Source: Comamonadaceae bacterium 2PF (GTDB lineage Bacteria; Pseudomonadota; Gammaproteobacteria; Burkholderiales; Burkholderiaceae_C). From it: a stretch of DNA of 64,000 nt. Where the stretch lies: contig SCMV01000011.1 in the NCBI GenBank assembly GCA_005502875.1, positions 28,304-92,303 on the forward strand, given 5' to 3'. Both the position numbers and the translations under genes were made by a program. Below the pieces are notes generated by a model, which was given only the letters and a program-made list of their open reading frames with translations, was not told the DNA's origin and searched no databases. This document shows positions 17,836 through 26,236 of this stretch, one piece after another (positions within the stretch are counted from its first letter, which is position 1; each line of letters begins with the position of its first letter).

Positions 17836-19710
17836 TCAGAACCAGTCGGCCTCGGCCTGCGCGCAGGTCAGGTCGCGGCGCGAGACCACGCCCAGCCAGG
17901 CATCGATCTTGGGCAGCTCGTAGGCGAAGAAGTAGTCGGTGGCGGCCAACTTGCCTTTGAGGAAGCCGGGGCCCAGGGGCGACGCGTCCCACTGGCCTTG
18001 CGCCTGCGCAGCCTTGGCGGCCAGGCCCAGTTCCAGCCAGATCCACGCCAGCACGGTGTGACCAAAGGCCTGCAGGTAAGGCGTGGCGTTGGCCAGGGCC
18101 TCTTCGGGCACGCCAGTGGACCAGGCTGCCTTCGTGGTGGCGCCCACCTTTTGCAGGGCCTGGGCCAACGCGTTGGCGTGTTCGGCCAGGCCATTGACGT
18201 GACCGGCCTTCTGGATGGTTTCGCTGATGCGCTCGGCCAGCACGCTCAGGGCCTTGCCACCGTTCATCACCACCTTGCGGCCCAGCAGGTCCAGGCCCTG
18301 GATGCCGTGCGTGCCTTCGTGGATCATGTTGAGGCGGTTGTCGCGCCAATACTGCTCGACGGGGTAGTCGCGCGTGTAGCCATAACCACCCAGGATCTGG
18401 ATGGCCAGCGAGTTGGCTTCCTGCGCCCATTCGCTGGGCCAGCTCTTGGCGATCGGGGTGAGCAGCTCGAGCAGCAGGCCGGCTTTTTCGGCCTCTTCGC
18501 CGTTGCCAGTGTGCTGGTCGTCCACCAGCTGTGCGCACAGCAGGCCCAGGGCCAGGCCGCCTTCGGCGATGGCCTTTTGCATCATCAGCATGCGCTTGAC
18601 GTCGGTGTGGCCGATGATGGGCACCTGCGGCGCGCTGTGGTCCTTGCCGCCTGCGCCCATGTGCCGGCCTTGCGGACGGTCTTTGGCGTACTGCAGCGAG
18701 TATTCATAGCCGGCGTAGCCCAGCATGGTCGCGCCCACGCCCACGCTGATGCGGGCCTCGTTCATGAGCGTGAACATGCATTTGAGGCCCTCGCCTTCCT
18801 TGCCGATCAGGTAGCCCACCGCACCGGCTTCGCCGTTGACGGGGAACTTGCCTTCACCGAAGTTCAGCAAGGTGTTGACGGTGCCGCGGTAGCCGCACTT
18901 GTGGTTCAGGCCGGCCAGGGCCACGTCGTTGCGCTGCGAGGTGATCGAGCCATCGGCCTTGACGAGCTTGCGCGGCACGATGAACAGCGAGATGCCCTTG
19001 ACGCCCGGCACCGGCTTGCCATCGGGCCCCGGGATCTTGGCCAGCACCAGGTGGACGATGTTCTCGCCCATCTCGTGCTCGCCGCCCGAGATCCACATCT
19101 TGTTGCCCTTGAGGCGGTAGCGCTTGCCCAGGACATCTTGCGTCCAGTCCACGCCCGTGCCATCGCCCTTCACATCGGGCACGGCGCGCGTGCTGATGTC
19201 AGACAGGCTGGAGCCGGCCTGCGGCTCGCTCAGGCACATGGTGCCGAAGGTGCGGCCTTCGAAGCCGCCCTTGGCGAACACCTCGATCTGCTTCGGGGTG
19301 CCGTGTGCGAGGATGGTGTTGGCGTTGCCGCGCGTGAGCATCGGGTACGCGGCCAGCGACACGCTGGCCTTGTAGAAGAAGCTCATCGAGGCGATCTCGA
19401 CCACCGTGGGCAGCTGCATGCCACCCAGGTCGACGTCCTTGCTGGCCGCCATCAGACCGGCCTCGTTGAACGCGGCCATGGCCACGGCCGTTTCCTTGGG
19501 CAGCGTCACGGTGACGCCATCGAAGGTCGGCTCGTGCTCGTCGGTCAGGCGGTTGATCGGGGCGAACTGCTCGTTGGCGATCTTCTCGCTGAGGTCGAGC
19601 ACGGCGTCGAAGGTCTCGCGGCTGTGCTCGGCGTGGCGTTCACGCTGGCAGAGGGATTCGGCCTGGAGCCAGTCGTGCAGCAGGAAGTCAACGGTGGCGC
19701 GGTGGGTCAT
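17836..19710 (-). CDS. Acyl-CoA dehydrogenase with C-terminal extension
   Basis: A 624-aa FAD-dependent acyl-CoA dehydrogenase of the long (~600-aa) class. FAD/substrate motifs are GTMCLSEPQAGSSLSDI and KMWISGGEHEMGENIVHLVLAK. The catalytic-domain part has LGGYGYTRDYPVEQYWRDNRLNMIHEGTHGIQ, with Glu in HEGTHGIQ. A further ~150-residue C-terminal domain follows, as in the DUF4445/AcdC-type enzymes. It introduces the alpha-beta double bond in acyl-CoA. It begins 17 nt after the FadB-type gene stop, so the two are one operon. Confidence 0.94.
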   Translation of the reverse strand: MTHRATVDFLLHDWLQAESLCQRERHAEHSRETFDAVLDLSEKIANEQFAPINRLTDEHEPTFDGVTVTLPKETAVAMAAFNEAGLMAASKDVDLGGMQLPTVVEIASMSFFYKASVSLAAYPMLTRGNANTILAHGTPKQIEVFAKGGFEGRTFGTMCLSEPQAGSSLSDISTRAVPDVKGDGTGVDWTQDVLGKRYRLKGNKMWISGGEHEMGENIVHLVLAKIPGPDGKPVPGVKGISLFIVPRKLVKADGSITSQRNDVALAGLNHKCGYRGTVNTLLNFGEGKFPVNGEAGAVGYLIGKEGEGLKCMFTLMNEARISVGVGATMLGYAGYEYSLQYAKDRPQGRHMGAGGKDHSAPQVPIIGHTDVKRMLMMQKAIAEGGLALGLLCAQLVDDQHTGNGEEAEKAGLLLELLTPIAKSWPSEWAQEANSLAIQILGGYGYTRDYPVEQYWRDNRLNMIHEGTHGIQGLDLLGRKVVMNGGKALSVLAERISETIQKAGHVNGLAEHANALAQALQKVGATTKAAWSTGVPEEALANATPYLQAFGHTVLAWIWLELGLAAKAAQAQGQWDASPLGPGFLKGKLAATDYFFAYELPKIDAWLGVVSRRDLTCAQAEADWF

Positions 19711-19727
19711 GGTGGTTCTCGCCTCGT

Positions 19728-21824
19728 TCAGCCCGTGAAGCCCTTGCCTTCGGTGGCCAGCTTGGCCAGCAGCGGCGCCGGCGTCCAGAACGCGGGGTCA
19801 GAGCCGCCATTGGCAGCGAAGCCCTTCATCAGCTCGATCACCTTGGGCAGACCCAGCATGTCGGCGTAGAGCATCGGGCCGCCGCGGTAGACCGGGAAGC
19901 CATAGCCCGTGAGGTAAACCATGTCGATGTCCGATGCCTTCGACGCGATGCCTTCTTCGAGGATCAGCGCGCCTTCGTTGACCATGGCCAGCACCAGGCG
20001 CTGCACGATCTCGTCGTCGCTGATCTGACGCGGCGTGACGCCCTTGTCTGCACGCACCTTGTCGATGCAACCCTGCACCTCGGCCGAGGCGATGGGCTCG
20101 CGCTTGCCGGCTTCGTAGTCGTACCAGCCCTTGCCGACCTTCTGACCGAAGCGGCCGAGCTCGCAAATGGCGTCGCCCACCGGGCTGTAGATGACGTCGG
20201 GGCGCTCGACGCGGCGGCGCTTGCGGATGGCAAAGCCGATGTCGTTGCCCGCCAGGTCACCCACGCGGAACGGGCCCATGGCAAAACCAAAGGCCTCGGC
20301 GGCCTTGTCCACCTGCTGCACCGTGGCGCCCTCTTCCACCAGGAAGAAGCCCTGGCGCACGTACTGCTCGAACATGCGGTTGCCAATGAAGCCGTCGCAC
20401 ACGCCCGAGACCACGGCGACCTTCTTGATCTTCTTGGCCACGGCCATCACGGTGGCCATCACGTCCTTGGCGGTGTGCTTGCTGCGCACCACTTCCAGCA
20501 GGCGCATCACGTTGGCCGGGCTGAAGAAGTGCAGGCCGACCACATCGCCCGGGCGCTTCGTCACTTCGGCGATCTTGTCCACGTCCAGCGTCGAGGTGTT
20601 GGACGCCAGGATGGCGCCTGGCTTCATCACGGCATCCAGCTTGGTGAAGACCTGCGACTTCACGCCCATGTCCTCGAACACGGCCTCGATGACCATGTCG
20701 GCCTGGGCGATGTCGTCGTAGCTCAGCGTGGTGGTCAGCAGACCCATGCGCTGCTCGTACTTGTCCTGCGCCAGCTTGCCCTTGGCCACTTGCGCTTCGT
20801 AGTTCTTGCGGATGATGCCGACGCCACGGTCGATGGCTTCCTGCTTCATCTCCAGCAGCTTGACGGGGATGCCAGCGTTGAGGAAGCACATGGTGATGCC
20901 GCCGCCCATGGTGCCGGCGCCGATCACGGCCACCTGCTTGATGTCGCGCAGCGGGGTGTCGGCGGGCACATCGGGGATCTTGCTGGCAGCGCGCTCACCA
21001 AAGAACGAATGGCGCAGCGCGCGGGCCTGGTCGCCCGTCACCAGGCCTTCGAAGACCTCGCGCTCGAATTGGATGCCCGCGTCCAGGTCCAGCTTGGTGG
21101 CCGCTTCAACGCAGTCCACGCAACGCTGCGGGGCGATGAGGTTCTTGCGGGACTTGGCCAGCTCGGCACGGGCCTTGTTGAAGGCGTCGGCATCGGCCGG
21201 TGCAGCCACCTTCAGGTCGCGCACGGAGGGCAGCGGGCGGGCAGCAGCGATGTCTTTCGCAAAAGCGATGGCGGCCGGCAGCAGGTCACCGTCGACCAGC
21301 TTGTCGAACAGCTTCTGGCCCGGTGCGGCAAAGAGCTTCTCCGACATCACCGAAGCGCCGGTGGTGATCATCTGCAGGGCCGCTTCAACGCCCAGCACGC
21401 GCGGCAGGCGCTGCGTGCCGCCGGCACCCGGCACGATGCCGATGTTGACCTCGGGCAGCGCGATCTGCGTGCCCTTGGCGACCACGCGGTAATGGCAGCC
21501 CAGGGCCAGCTCCAGGCCACCGCCCATGGCCACGCCGTGGATGGCGGCGACAACCGGCTTGGCCGAACGCTCGACCGCTTCGATGGTGACGTGCAGGTTG
21601 GGTTCGGCAAACGCCTTGGGGCTGCCGAATTCGCGGATGTCGGCGCCACCGCAGAACACCTTGCCGGAGCCGATGATCACCACGGCCTGCACGGCGGCAT
21701 CGGCATTGGCCGTGGCCAGGCCGTCCACGATGCCGGCGCGGGTGCCCTGACCGAGGCCATTGACCGGGGGGTTGTCCAGGGAGATGACGGCCACGCCGTC
21801 GGTGACTTGGTAGGTAGCGCTCAT
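19728..21824 (-). CDS. Enoyl-CoA hydratase / 3-hydroxyacyl-CoA dehydrogenase (FadB/FadJ type)
   Basis: A 698-aa fused beta-oxidation enzyme. The N-terminal crotonase domain (1-~190) has both catalytic-Glu regions, HGVAMGGGLELALGCHYR and LPEVNIGIVPGAGGTQRLPR. The dehydrogenase NAD-binding domain follows with GAGTMGGGITMCFLNAGIPV, then two C-terminal 3HCDH domains (DGFIGNRMFEQYV; LTGYGFPVYRGGPM). It hydrates enoyl-CoA and oxidises the hydroxyacyl product. ATG 21824 (MSATYQVTDGVAVI) was chosen; the frame is open to 21926. It heads the - strand catabolic operon. Confidence 0.95.
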   Translation of the reverse strand: MSATYQVTDGVAVISLDNPPVNGLGQGTRAGIVDGLATANADAAVQAVVIIGSGKVFCGGADIREFGSPKAFAEPNLHVTIEAVERSAKPVVAAIHGVAMGGGLELALGCHYRVVAKGTQIALPEVNIGIVPGAGGTQRLPRVLGVEAALQMITTGASVMSEKLFAAPGQKLFDKLVDGDLLPAAIAFAKDIAAARPLPSVRDLKVAAPADADAFNKARAELAKSRKNLIAPQRCVDCVEAATKLDLDAGIQFEREVFEGLVTGDQARALRHSFFGERAASKIPDVPADTPLRDIKQVAVIGAGTMGGGITMCFLNAGIPVKLLEMKQEAIDRGVGIIRKNYEAQVAKGKLAQDKYEQRMGLLTTTLSYDDIAQADMVIEAVFEDMGVKSQVFTKLDAVMKPGAILASNTSTLDVDKIAEVTKRPGDVVGLHFFSPANVMRLLEVVRSKHTAKDVMATVMAVAKKIKKVAVVSGVCDGFIGNRMFEQYVRQGFFLVEEGATVQQVDKAAEAFGFAMGPFRVGDLAGNDIGFAIRKRRRVERPDVIYSPVGDAICELGRFGQKVGKGWYDYEAGKREPIASAEVQGCIDKVRADKGVTPRQISDDEIVQRLVLAMVNEGALILEEGIASKASDIDMVYLTGYGFPVYRGGPMLYADMLGLPKVIELMKGFAANGGSDPAFWTPAPLLAKLATEGKGFTG

Positions 21825-21916
21825 GGCAGTGTCGGTGATGGAAGTGAAAACACGCGCACACCGCCCCTGCCCCAGCTGAGAGGAGAAGGCTGGCGGCGTC
21901 CGCTCAGCAATCCGCA

Positions 21917-21959
21917 ATTCTGACAATGGATCTTGTAAGAATTGAACAAGATTCTGACA
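21917..21959. promoter_or_regulatory. Operator-like palindrome and direct repeats between fadB-type and alkB-type genes
   Basis: ATCTTGT (21930-21936) and ACAAGAT (21946-21952) form a perfect 7-bp inverted repeat with a 9-nt spacer. The nonamer ATTCTGACA occurs on both sides (21917-21925 and 21951-21959). This is in the 456-nt divergent control region 21825-22280 and is markedly more AT-rich than its surroundings. The rest of the region holds one short GC hairpin (22186-22202) in the alkB leader and nothing else I recognise. Confidence 0.45.
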
Positions 21960-22280
21960 CAGCTCTCAAAGCCTTGCTCGGGCTCCTTGCATGCCGAACC
22001 ACAAGCCTCGCACAACAACTTCCGTTGCGGCACCTCGGTTTGTCCGATTGACCTCATCGAATCGAGCTCGGGCATGCCTGACGACAAAGATGTCGCGCCA
22101 GATTTCTTGTGCTGCTGGCGGCTTTCTCAAAGCACTGGTTCACCGTTGCGAATCGCCGGGCATGCACCGAGGTCCGATCAGATCAGGGCGCCTCAGGCGC
22201 CCCCTTTGCAAACTGCCGCCAAGGTCTGAGACGCATCCGCGCCTCGATCGCCTTCAACGCACCGCAAGGAGACAACCAAC

Positions 22281-23456
22281 ATGTCCAAGTACATCAAGGG
22301 CTGGCTGATGCCAGCGCTGGGCGCCTTTTTCTTCCTCACCCTGCTGCAAGGCGGTTGGTGGATGTGGGCCCCATTTGCCGCCGCCATCGTGTTCTTCATC
22401 GGCGCCGATGCACTGTTGCCGCGCGACCTGTCAGAGCCGCCGCGCATGCAGTTCGCCGCCTTGCTGAACCTGCCGCTTTACCTGATGCTGCCGCTTCTGG
22501 CGCTGCTGAACTTCACGGTGCTGTGGATGTTCGGCTCGGGCGACTTCCTGGGCTATGGCGCCTGGATGAAGGAGCATGTCGGCCTGGACCTGTTCGCTGG
22601 CCGCGCAGCCACCACGCACTGGTTGCAATGGGCCGGCTGCGTCATCACCGTGGGCCTGATGAACGCCGTCGGCGGCACCGTCACCGGTCACGAACTCACT
22701 CACCGCACCAACCCCTTTGACCTGTTCATGGGCCGCTGGATGCTGGCCTTCACCTGCGACACCTCGTTCGCCATCGAACACGTCTACGGCCACCACGTGC
22801 AAGTGGGCACCCAGGCCGACCCGGCCACCGCGCGTCGCGGCGAGAGCTTCTACAAGTTCACCGTGCGCTCGACCATCATGAGCTATGTGCACGCCTACCA
22901 GGTGGAACGCGCCCGCCTCAAGAAGATCGGCAAGTCGGTGTGGAACCCGTTCGCCAGCCCCTTCCTGCGCGGCAACCTCGAAAACATCACTCTCTTTGTG
23001 GCGGCCTACGCCATCGCGGGCTGGCCAGGCGTGGGGTTCTGGGCGCTCATTGCCTTCGTCGGCAAGCAGTACCTGGAGATCACCAACTACTTCGAGCACT
23101 ACGGCCTGGTGCGCGTGCCGGGTGAGCCGGTGCAGCCTCGCCACTCCTGGAACTCGAACCACTGGGCCAGCACCAACGTGTTGTTCAGCCTGGCGCGCCA
23201 CTCGCACCACCACGCCGAAGGCGAAGCCCCCTACTGGACGCTCTACGCCTACCCGAACGCGCCCATGCTGCCCAACGGCTACCTGTCGATGCTGCTGATC
23301 GCCCTGGTGCCCCCGCTGTTCAAGAAGATGATGACCCCGGCCTTGAACGAATGGGATGAAAAGCACGCCTCGCCCGCCGAGCGCAAGCTGGCCCAACAAG
23401 CCAGCCAGCAAAGCGGCATGTCGGGCCTGAAGATCGCACAGGCCAAGCTGAGCTGA
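22281..23456 (+). CDS. AlkB-type membrane di-iron monooxygenase (alkane 1-monooxygenase family)
   Basis: A 391-aa integral-membrane non-heme di-iron oxygenase. All His clusters are present: HELTH at 137-141, EHVYGHH at 166-172, NYFEHYGL at 269-276 and RHSHHHA at 306-312. Several TM segments occupy the first ~130 residues and the ~230-265 region. The family hydroxylates terminal methyl groups (alkanes, or xylene side chains for XylM). The start has a good ribosome site, AAGGAG, 9 nt before ATG. The next gene encodes its likely electron donor, and the divergent beta-oxidation operon would process the resulting fatty acid. The exact substrate is not determinable. Confidence 0.9.
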   Translation: MSKYIKGWLMPALGAFFFLTLLQGGWWMWAPFAAAIVFFIGADALLPRDLSEPPRMQFAALLNLPLYLMLPLLALLNFTVLWMFGSGDFLGYGAWMKEHVGLDLFAGRAATTHWLQWAGCVITVGLMNAVGGTVTGHELTHRTNPFDLFMGRWMLAFTCDTSFAIEHVYGHHVQVGTQADPATARRGESFYKFTVRSTIMSYVHAYQVERARLKKIGKSVWNPFASPFLRGNLENITLFVAAYAIAGWPGVGFWALIAFVGKQYLEITNYFEHYGLVRVPGEPVQPRHSWNSNHWASTNVLFSLARHSHHHAEGEAPYWTLYAYPNAPMLPNGYLSMLLIALVPPLFKKMMTPALNEWDEKHASPAERKLAQQASQQSGMSGLKIAQAKLS

Positions 23457-23542
23457 GCGGCTTCCCACGTCCACAACACCCCGGAGCGACCCTGCCGAGT
23501 GCGGCTGGGGTCGCTGCCGCTTCAACCCGACAAGGCCACACC

Positions 23543-24625
23543 GTGTTCGAACGATTCTTCCGACGCAGCCCCAGCGAGTTCCAGCTGCAGGTCAACCCGA
23601 CGGGCGCACCCTTCACCGCTGCGGCCAAAGACAGCCTGCTGCTGAGTGCCCTGCAAAACGGCATTGCCTTTCCGCACAACTGCCGGGTCGGTGGCTGTGG
23701 TGAATGCAAATGCAGGCTGGTCTCGGGCAAGGTCAAGGAGCTCACCGACAAGACCTACCTGCTCTCCGCCGAGGAGCTCAAGCAGAACTACATCCTTGCC
23801 TGCCAAAGCCAGCCTCGCTCGGACGTGGTGATCGAGGTCACGCTGCGCGAGCAGGCCGCAGCCCACCCGGTGATCGAAACCCGCGGCCGCATCACGGCCT
23901 GCAGACCCCTGACCCACGACATCCTCCACGTCAGCATCGAGGCCGCAGGGCCGCTGCCACACACGGCGGGTCAGTACGTCGACATCGCGCTGCCCGAGGC
24001 CGCAGGGGGGACGGGCAAAGAGGTGCGCAGCTACTCGTTCGCCCGCGCGCCCGCGAGCGCGTCACCCACCGCCCTGGATTTCTACATCCGCAAGGTGCCA
24101 GGAGGCGCCTTCACCGACTGGCTGTTTGCCCAGGATCGAACAGGGGAAACCTTGAACCTAATCGGCCCACATGGCAGCTTTGCCTTGCGCGCGGACGTGG
24201 GCCCGATCGTCTGCATCGCAGGCGGCAGTGGTTTCGCGCCGATCCAGGCCGTGCTCGAGCAAGCCATTCGCGACCAACAAGCGACGCGCCCCCTGGTCAT
24301 CGTGATGGGCGCGCGCACCCAGGCTGACGTGTACGCTCAGGAACACATTGACCAGCTGCGCCGCAGCTGGAGCGGTCGCTTTCACTTCGAGGCCATCCTC
24401 TCGGCAGAGCCCGAGGGCAGCAACTGGCAGGGCAAACGGGGACTGGTCAACGAACACCTGCCGGCGCTGCTGGGCACGCGCTTTGCGGAGCACAGCGCCT
24501 ACCTCTGCGGCCCACCAGCGATGATCGACGCCTGCGTCAGCGCCTTGCGGAGCGGGGGCGTGCCCGCCACCCGCATCCACTTCGACAAGTTCCTCGATCG
24601 CAGCAACGCCCCGGCTTCGCGCTGA
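23543..24625 (+). CDS. One-piece 2Fe-2S/FAD/NAD(P) electron-transfer reductase (XylA-like)
   Basis: A 360-aa protein starting with GTG at 23543 (AAGG upstream). An N-terminal plant-type ferredoxin domain has Cys47, Cys52, Cys55 and Cys87 (CX4CX2CX31C). A FAD-binding barrel (about 105-225, with the EVRSYSFARAP segment) and an NAD-binding domain (GGSGFAPIQAVLEQAI; YLCGPPAMIDACV) follow. The order matches XylA/phenol-hydroxylase P5 type reductases. It lies 86 nt after the AlkB-type gene and very likely feeds it electrons directly, replacing the separate rubredoxin and rubredoxin reductase of classical Alk systems. It converges with livF 24 nt away. Confidence 0.9.
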   Translation: MFERFFRRSPSEFQLQVNPTGAPFTAAAKDSLLLSALQNGIAFPHNCRVGGCGECKCRLVSGKVKELTDKTYLLSAEELKQNYILACQSQPRSDVVIEVTLREQAAAHPVIETRGRITACRPLTHDILHVSIEAAGPLPHTAGQYVDIALPEAAGGTGKEVRSYSFARAPASASPTALDFYIRKVPGGAFTDWLFAQDRTGETLNLIGPHGSFALRADVGPIVCIAGGSGFAPIQAVLEQAIRDQQATRPLVIVMGARTQADVYAQEHIDQLRRSWSGRFHFEAILSAEPEGSNWQGKRGLVNEHLPALLGTRFAEHSAYLCGPPAMIDACVSALRSGGVPATRIHFDKFLDRSNAPASR

Positions 24626-24649
24626 AGCCAGCCTGCCCTCGGCCGCCGA

Positions 24650-25345
24650 TCACACCTCGAGCCACTCGCGCCGCACGTACTTGTCGGCGCGCAGCTCATC
24701 GGGGGTGCCGTGGAACACCACCTCGCCATGCCCCATCACGTAGCAGCGCTGCGAGATGTCCAGCGCGATGGTGAGCTTTTGCTCGACCAGCAGCACGCCC
24801 AGGCCGCGCTTTTGCAGCTCCTTGAGGTACTCACCCACCAGCTCGACGATCTTGGGCGCCAGGCCCTCGGTCGGCTCGTCGATCATGATCAGGTCGGGGT
24901 CACCCATCAAGGTGCGGCACAGCGTCAGCATCTGCTGCTCGCCCCCCGACATCACGCCGGCCTCGGTGTGCTGGCGCTCTTTCAGGCGCGGGAACATCTG
25001 GTACATGTCGTCCAGGCTCCAGCGGCCCTTCTTGCGCCCCGACTGCTGACCCAGCAGCAGGTTCTGCTCGACCGTCAGCTTGGGGAACACGTCGCGGCTT
25101 TCGGGCACGTAGCCGATGCCATGGCGGGCGATGTCATAGGGCTTGGTGCCCAACATCTCCTTGTCCTGCCACTTGATGGAGCCATGGCCATCGACCAGGC
25201 CCATGATGGCCTTGATGGTGGTGGAGCGACCTGAGCCGTTGCGGCCCAGCAGGCTGACGATCTCACCAGGTTTGACCTCCATGTCAACGCCATGGAGGAT
25301 GTGGCTCTTGCCGTAGAAGGCATGCAGGTTTTCGATCTTCAGCAT
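24650..25345 (-). CDS. livF: Branched-chain amino acid-type ABC transporter ATP-binding protein LivF
   Basis: A 231-aa ABC ATPase of the LivF subfamily. It has Walker A LGRNGSGRST (the usual GAGK is GSGR here, so the Walker Lys is Arg), signature MSGGEQQMLTLCRTLM, Walker B PDLIMIDEPTEGLAP and DRF-type end. The Lys-to-Arg change is read from codon cgacc... on the complement and is worth checking. It works with LivG as the motor pair. The start lies 4 nt from the livG stop with a GGAG site inside livG. Confidence 0.93.
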   Translation of the reverse strand: MLKIENLHAFYGKSHILHGVDMEVKPGEIVSLLGRNGSGRSTTIKAIMGLVDGHGSIKWQDKEMLGTKPYDIARHGIGYVPESRDVFPKLTVEQNLLLGQQSGRKKGRWSLDDMYQMFPRLKERQHTEAGVMSGGEQQMLTLCRTLMGDPDLIMIDEPTEGLAPKIVELVGEYLKELQKRGLGVLLVEQKLTIALDISQRCYVMGHGEVVFHGTPDELRADKYVRREWLEV

Positions 25346-25348
25346 GTC

Positions 25349-26173
25349 TCAGGCTCCTGCGGTGGACGCGGCTTCAGCGGCTTGCGCCTCGGCGCGCTGG
25401 CTCTCGGCCAGCACCGAGCCCAGGTAGGCCTCCTTGACGCGGTCGTTGGCGCGCACGTTCTCGGGTGTGTCGAAGGCGATCACCTCGCCGTACACCAGCA
25501 CCGCGATGCGGTCGGCCAGACCGAACACCACGCCCATGTCGTGCTCCACCGTCAGCAGCGTCTTGCCCTCGGTGACCTCGCGGATCATCTTGACGAAGTT
25601 GGCCGTCTCGGACTTGCTCATGCCCGCGGTCGGCTCGTCGAGCAGGATGACGTTGCCGCCACCGGCGATGGTCACGCCCACCTCGAGCGCGCGCTGCTCG
25701 GCGTAGGTCAGGTTGGCGACGTGGGTGTCGCGCTTGCGGCGCAGGCGGATCATGTCCAGCACCTCTTCGGCGCGTTGGTTCACGGCCGTGAGGTCCGACA
25801 GGAAGCGCCAGAAGCTGTAGCGCTGACCCATGGACCACAGCACCGCGCAGCGGATGTTTTCGAACACCGACAGGCGCGGGAACAGGTTGGAGACCTGGAA
25901 GCTGCGGGCCAGGCCGCGCCGGTTGATCTCGTAAGGCTTCATGCCGTGGATGGCTTCGCCATTGAGCAGGATCTGCCCGCTGGTCGGAGCCATGCGGCCG
26001 CTGATGAGGTTGAACAGCGTGGACTTGCCTGCGCCGTTGGGGCCGATGAGGGCAACGCGCTCGCCGGCTTTGACGGCCAGGCTGGTGCCACGGATGATCT
26101 CGGTCTTGCCGAAGGACTTGCGCAGGTCGCGCAACTCCAGGGCCAGGCCGTTCGATGAGGATGCGGAACTCAT
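25349..26173 (-). CDS. livG: Branched-chain amino acid-type ABC transporter ATP-binding protein LivG
   Basis: A 274-aa ABC ATPase with Walker A GPNGAGKST, LivG-specific RRGLARSFQVSNLFPRLSVFENI, signature near LTYAEQRALEVG, and Walker B VILLDEPTAGMS. ATG 26173 (MSSASSSNG) has a GGAG site 10 nt upstream; an in-frame upstream start at 26230 is less likely. It is the second ATPase of the five-gene liv set and is preceded by livM with a 63-nt gap. Confidence 0.93.
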   Translation of the reverse strand: MSSASSSNGLALELRDLRKSFGKTEIIRGTSLAVKAGERVALIGPNGAGKSTLFNLISGRMAPTSGQILLNGEAIHGMKPYEINRRGLARSFQVSNLFPRLSVFENIRCAVLWSMGQRYSFWRFLSDLTAVNQRAEEVLDMIRLRRKRDTHVANLTYAEQRALEVGVTIAGGGNVILLDEPTAGMSKSETANFVKMIREVTEGKTLLTVEHDMGVVFGLADRIAVLVYGEVIAFDTPENVRANDRVKEAYLGSVLAESQRAEAQAAEAASTAGA

Positions 26174-26236
26174 GTTCTCAATGCTCCGATAGAGGGACAC
26201 GTGGGGGTCGATCGATGGAAGTGGGCACACAGGCCA

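Noticed and set aside
22186..22202. GGGCGCC-TCA-GGCGCCC hairpin in the alkB leader as a terminator/attenuator
   Set aside because: Stable stem, but no T-run, leader peptide or alternative pairing partner was found, so it is only mentioned as part of the region.
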